Source of the DNA: an uncultured Bacillota bacterium
GTDB lineage: Bacteria; Bacillota; Clostridia; Lachnospirales; CAG-274
Assembly: GCA_958426775.1 (NCBI GenBank)
Contig: CATZZP010000007.1
Coordinates: 33,730-97,729 of the forward strand
Length of the DNA: 64,000 nucleotides
Reading direction: 5' to 3'
The number at the start of each line of letters is the position of its first letter. Position 1 is the first letter of the stretch. Below, one piece after another: positions 61,174 to 64,000 of this stretch. The position numbers and the translations under genes are program-made. Below the pieces are notes generated by a model. The model had not been told where the DNA came from and made no database searches. It worked only from the letters and a program-made list of their open reading frames with translations.

Positions 61174-62340
61174 ATGAACTTTTCAGATAAATTCGGTCAG
61201 ATTAATTCAAATATTCTTTTAGATTTGGATATTGCTAAACGTGAGCTTGAGGCAAAGGGTAAAGAGGTTATTAACTTTTCTATAGGTACCCCTGATTTTC
61301 CCCCTGATAAGCACGTAATTGAAGCCGTTACAAAGGCTTTGTCAGAGCCTGAAAACTATAAGTACGGTATGACGGAAAGTGACAGACTTATTGAGGCTGT
61401 ATGTAATTGGTATAAAAACCGCTATGATGTAAGCCTTACAAGAAATAATATCTGTGCGGTAAACGGTTCACAGGAGGGCATCGCTCATATTGCCTTCCCC
61501 CTTTGTAATCCCGGGGATATTGTGCTTGTGCCTGACCCCTGCTACCAGATATTTTCTTTTGGACCTACAATGGCTGACGTTAAGCTTGAATATATGCCTT
61601 TATTAAAGGAAAACAATTATTTAATTGACTTTGACGCCATAGATAAAGAGGTTGCCAAGGCGGCTAAAATGATGATTGTATCCTACCCTAACAACCCTAC
61701 TACAGCCCACGCACCTAAGGAATTTTACGAAAAACTGGTAGCCTTTGCTAAGGAAAATGATATTATTGTTATTCACGACAATGCTTATTCAGAGCTTGTA
61801 TATGACTATGATCCCGGAATTTCCTTTTTAGCTGTTGAGGGAGCCATGGAAGTGGGTATTGAATTTAATTCTCTTTCAAAAACCTATAATCTAACAGGCT
61901 TAAGGTTATCCTTTGCTCTGGGTAATGAAGAGATTATAAAACGATTTAAGTCCTTCCGCTCTCAGATTGACTACGGTATTTGTCATGGTATACAAGAGGC
62001 GGCTATTGCTGCCCTTAACGGTCCACAGGATATTGTTACACGCAACAGGGCGGAATATAAAAACAGAAGAGATACCTTACACAAACTCTTAAACGAAATA
62101 GGCTGGAAGGTACCTTTAACAGATTCAACTATGTTTACATGGTATCCTATACCCGAGAATTACACCTCTTCAACGGAATTTACCTTTGACTTATTAAAAA
62201 AGGCAGGGGTACTGTGTGTCCCCGGAGCTTCTTTCGGAAAGTATGGAGAGGGCTATGTAAGAATGGCACTTGTACAGCCTATAGATAAAATCAAACAGGC
62301 TGTAAGCAATATAAAAGAAAGCGGAATATTGGAAAAATAA
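61174..62340 (+). CDS. Class I aminotransferase, similar to LL-diaminopimelate aminotransferase
   Basis: This 388-residue PLP enzyme has NFSIGTPDFPPDKHVIEAV at the start, NGSQEGIAHIAFPLCNPGD near residue 90, SYPNNPTTAHAPKEFYEKL, HDNAYSELVYD with the PLP-contacting Tyr, and the Schiff-base Lys in SLSKTYNLTGLRLSFALGN near residue 228. The NPTTA and SLSKTYNLTG pattern is close to the LL-DAP aminotransferase (DapL) group, which would serve lysine and peptidoglycan synthesis. Alanine or other aminotransferases look similar, so the substrate is open. It starts four bases after the peptidase gene. Confidence 0.83.
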   Translation: MNFSDKFGQINSNILLDLDIAKRELEAKGKEVINFSIGTPDFPPDKHVIEAVTKALSEPENYKYGMTESDRLIEAVCNWYKNRYDVSLTRNNICAVNGSQEGIAHIAFPLCNPGDIVLVPDPCYQIFSFGPTMADVKLEYMPLLKENNYLIDFDAIDKEVAKAAKMMIVSYPNNPTTAHAPKEFYEKLVAFAKENDIIVIHDNAYSELVYDYDPGISFLAVEGAMEVGIEFNSLSKTYNLTGLRLSFALGNEEIIKRFKSFRSQIDYGICHGIQEAAIAALNGPQDIVTRNRAEYKNRRDTLHKLLNEIGWKVPLTDSTMFTWYPIPENYTSSTEFTFDLLKKAGVLCVPGASFGKYGEGYVRMALVQPIDKIKQAVSNIKESGILEK

Positions 62341-62378
62341 TTTACACAAAAATTATACATAAATCGTGAAAATCAGTG

Positions 62379-62407
62379 TTGACAAACATAAAAAAAAATG
62401 TTAGAAT
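62379..62407 (+). promoter_or_regulatory. Promoter of the rubrerythrin gene
   Basis: TTGACA (62379-62384) and TAGAAT (62402-62407) are separated by exactly 17 bases. Confidence 0.75.
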
Positions 62408-62418
62408 GAATTTGTAAA

Positions 62419-62433
62419 TGATAATAATTATCA
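62419..62433 (+). promoter_or_regulatory. Perfect Fur/PerR-type box (7-1-7 palindrome)
   Basis: TGATAATAATTATCA is a perfect 7-1-7 inverted repeat, identical in form to the Fur-family consensus, 12 bases after the -10 box of the rubrerythrin promoter. Bound repressor would block transcription. Fur-type and PerR-type boxes differ by few bases, so which regulator acts is not fixed by the sequence alone. Confidence 0.7.
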
Positions 62434-62468
62434 ATTAAAAAACAATATATAAACGGAGGTAAATTATT

Positions 62469-63011
62469 ATGAAGAAATTTGTTTGTGCAGTTTGCGGTTA
62501 TGTTCACACAGGTGACTCAGCTCCAGAGGTCTGTCCTGTATGTAAGGCTCCTGCTTCAAAATTTATCGAGCAGACAGGTGACCTTGTGTTTGCTGATGAG
62601 CACCGTATCGGCGTAGCTCAGGGTGTTTCTGAAGATATTATTGAAGACCTCAGAGCTAACTTTACAGGCGAATGTACTGAGGTTGGTATGTATCTTGCTA
62701 TGAGCCGTCAGGCTGACCGTGAGGGTTATCCTGAGGTTGCTGAGGCTTATAAGCGTATTGCTTTTGAGGAGGCTGAACACGCTGCTAAGTTTGCAGAGCT
62801 TTTAGGTGAGGTTGTTACCGATTCTACTAAGAAGAACCTTGAGCTTCGTGTTGAGGCTGAGCATGGTGCAACAGCAGGTAAGCTTGACCTTGCTAAGAGA
62901 GCTAAGGCTGCTAACCTTGACGCTATCCACGACACAGTTCACGAAATGTGCAAGGACGAGGCTAGACATGGTAAGGCTTTCAAGGGCTTACTTGACAGAT
63001 ACTTCGGTTAA
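62469..63011 (+). CDS. Reverse rubrerythrin (N-terminal rubredoxin domain, diiron peroxidase)
   Basis: Rubrerythrins reduce H2O2 in anaerobes using a diiron site fed by a rubredoxin iron. Here the domain order is reversed: residues 1-40 are the rubredoxin part with CAVCGY and CPVCK pairs, and the four-helix diiron domain follows, with GECTEVGMYLAMS, EEAEHAAKFAELL, LRVEAEHGAT and DEARHGKAFKGLL carrying E-x-x-H iron ligands. This is the reverse rubrerythrin form known from Clostridium. The codons are strongly biased, fitting a highly expressed gene. GGAGG precedes the ATG. Confidence 0.95.
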   Translation: MKKFVCAVCGYVHTGDSAPEVCPVCKAPASKFIEQTGDLVFADEHRIGVAQGVSEDIIEDLRANFTGECTEVGMYLAMSRQADREGYPEVAEAYKRIAFEEAEHAAKFAELLGEVVTDSTKKNLELRVEAEHGATAGKLDLAKRAKAANLDAIHDTVHEMCKDEARHGKAFKGLLDRYFG

Positions 63012-63036
63012 TTTTTAAACTTTATAAACTTCTCTG

Positions 63037-63066
63037 AAAAGTGCCTGTTTTCGGGCACTTTTCTTT
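63037..63066 (+). terminator. Terminator of the rubrerythrin gene
   Basis: AAAAGTGCC and GGGCACTTTT form the stem, followed by CTTTTT. Confidence 0.75.
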
Positions 63067-63143
63067 TTATCTGTTCAAAATTTGCGTGAGGAGTTTTTGA
63101 CAGCTTACAACAGCTTATCACTTTTTAATCATACAAAAGTGGA

Positions 63144-63218
63144 AAAAAGTGTACTTTTTTTATTTTTTAAAGGGTATTTTTCTCCAAAAGTGTACTTTTA
63201 AAAAGTTGTACTTTTTTT
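63144..63218. repeat. Three copies of an AAAAGT-n-ACTTTT palindrome
   Basis: The stretch has three near-identical inverted repeats: AAAAGT-GT-ACTTTT twice (around 63146-63160 and 63186-63200) and AAAAGT-TGT-ACTTTT (63203-63217). They lie between two terminators in a non-coding interval (63067-63258). They could be weak terminators, operators or remains of insertion sequence ends. Confidence 0.5.
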
Positions 63219-63250
63219 GCCCTGTTATTTTACCTATTTTATTTCTCTAA

Positions 63251-63286
63251 CATAAAAAGAAACGCAGGAATTAAAACCTGCGTTTC
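63251..63286 (-). terminator. Terminator of the right-edge hypothetical gene
   Basis: GAAACGCAGG and CCTGCGTTTC form a ten-base-pair stem, followed on the minus strand by TTTTT. An A run lies on the other side, so it may work both ways. Confidence 0.75.
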
Positions 63287-63343
63287 AAAAAAATTTTACC
63301 TCAACTCTTGACAAAGAGCCCTTTCTTTGTTTGGCTAATACAG

Positions 63344-63976
63344 TTATCTTTTTATTTCTCGTTCAAATATTAAAATGGTTTGCTCTGTTGTAGAATTTAT
63401 TCCTACACTTACACCTTTGATTGTTGTTTCAGCCTCATTTTTACCAAGTTCATTTGTAAAAGCCGACTTCAAAGACCAACCTTCACGCCCATAGCTGTTT
63501 AAAATGTTTGTAAGGCTTTGGATTCGTGCACCGCCAAAGAAACCGTCAGTTATGCTTTCAACCTTATATTCATATTTTTTATCCTTCTCTTTACTAAAAT
63601 TAAAAAATCGCAAAAATGCCTTGTATGCCATAAACATAAACAGGTATTGTTCATCTGCATTTTCTAAAGTGTTGTGCCTTATTGTTTCCAGATTTTTTTT
63701 AACCTTTTTAAAAAGCTCATCTCCACCGTTAGCAAAGAATTTGTTTGCAACCAGGTTTACATTATCTTGATTAAGTGGTGCCCCACTTTCTCTCAAATAA
63801 TCTAATACCCATGATTTGCTGTATTTTATACCATCGGAAGAATAGGCAATATCAGCTTCGTCATATTCAATTTCCTCTGTTCCCTCAATACACTCAAAGT
63901 ACTCCTCTGCAAAACCGCTTTCGATAAATTCCTTTATTATTTGTTGTGGTGCTATACTAAAAAAGTGGACAAAAAA
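63344..63976 (-). CDS. Hypothetical protein with DUF4177-like C-terminal domain, probably truncated at the N-terminus
   Basis: The open frame runs from 63344 up to a stop at 63977-63979 and has no ATG or GTG; the first usual start is TTG 63796, inside conserved-looking sequence and without a ribosome binding site. Upstream of it the frame still reads as protein (for example FIESGFAEEYFECIEG). The C-terminal part (YEYKVESITDGFF then LTNILNSYGREGWSL) resembles the DUF4177 domain. The sequence at about 63943-64000 looks like the end of an insertion sequence, so the gene has probably lost its start. The function is unknown. Confidence 0.55.
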   Translation of the reverse strand, partial: FFVHFFSIAPQQIIKEFIESGFAEEYFECIEGTEEIEYDEADIAYSSDGIKYSKSWVLDYLRESGAPLNQDNVNLVANKFFANGGDELFKKVKKNLETIRHNTLENADEQYLFMFMAYKAFLRFFNFSKEKDKKYEYKVESITDGFFGGARIQSLTNILNSYGREGWSLKSAFTNELGKNEAETTIKGVSVGINSTTEQTILIFEREIKR

Positions 63977-64000
63977 CTAAGTCATGTATTATAATAAAAT
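63943..64000 (+). mobile_element. Possible left end of an insertion sequence (IS3-like) at the window edge
   Basis: From about TGTGGTGCTATACT at 63946 the sequence continues as AAAAAAGTGGACAAAAAAC, then an AT-rich segment with TATTATAATAAAAT that could be a promoter. A TG start, a GTGGAC-containing end and a promoter close to the tip are typical of IS3-family insertion sequences. The transposase would lie beyond the window, so this is an inference from the end sequence and the interrupted gene. Confidence 0.35.

Noticed and set aside
1..64000. tRNA, rRNA and CRISPR arrays
   Set aside because: I saw no cloverleaf-like sequence with a TTCGAATC-type T arm, no rRNA signature and no regularly spaced repeats. 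A short tRNA could still be missed by eye.

Overview
The window looks like a chromosomal segment of an anaerobic, endospore-forming, low-GC Gram-positive bacterium of the class Clostridia. The evidence is the set of genes: [FeFe]-hydrogenase maturases (hydG, hydF), a spore coat operon (cotJABC), an alpha/beta-type small acid-soluble spore protein, reverse rubrerythrin, PPi-type phosphofructokinase, biotin-dependent sodium-pump decarboxylase subunits, and the Firmicutes gene order rimP-nusA-rnpM-ylxQ-infB-rbfA-nrnA-truB-ribF. No rRNA, tRNA or CRISPR array was recognised. I do not name a species.

Layout. 1-4.4 kb: the truncated beta subunit of a sodium-pumping decarboxylase behind a leader resembling the yybP-ykoY metal riboswitch, then a TM1266-hydG-hydF operon behind an attenuator-like leader. 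4.4-7.7 kb: aat-clpS-clpA, an apparently complete bacterial N-degron recognition pathway. 7.7-11.5 kb: a Na+/proline symporter, a trans-editing alanyl-tRNA deacylase and a nitroreductase. 11.5-15.1 kb: an ABC exporter that seems to be decaying (altered ATPase signature, two frameshifts in the permease). 15.4-16.5 kb: cotJABC. 16.7-23.2 kb: a five-gene biotin-dependent carboxyltransferase/decarboxylase operon with a divergent LysR regulator and a 3'-5' exonuclease. 23.3-26.4 kb: phosphofructokinase, DAHP synthase and the Clp adaptor MecA. 26.5-30.7 kb: an ABC exporter operon with a large extracytoplasmic CARDB-type protein. 30.9-37.3 kb: a SASP, a tripartite-type RND efflux operon controlled by a fused double MarR protein, and a TSCPD protein. 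37.3-37.5 kb: a free-standing small RNA candidate. 37.5-45.8 kb: a lipoprotein, MalQ and a mixed set of metabolic and spore-related genes. 45.8-51.3 kb: rph-rdgB-yfcE-tex and a rubredoxin/glutamate-synthase fusion. 51.4-59.4 kb: the translation/transcription operon. 59.5-63.0 kb: DegV, prepilin peptidase, an aminotransferase, and reverse rubrerythrin under a Fur/PerR-type box. At the right edge, a hypothetical gene appears to be cut by an insertion sequence.

The genes share some themes. Sodium bioenergetics appears in two OadB paralogues, OadA/OadG/BCCP and PutP. Anaerobic redox and iron handling appears in hydrogenase maturation, reverse rubrerythrin and the nitroreductase. Regulated proteolysis appears in Aat/ClpS/ClpA and MecA. 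Sporulation genes are scattered through the window. The parts most worth following up are non-coding: the leaders upstream of the hydrogenase maturase operon and of the first oadB, the small RNA near 37.4 kb, and the palindromic operators around the MarR and rubrerythrin promoters. All family assignments are from reading the protein sequences and from memory of the families; no database search was run.
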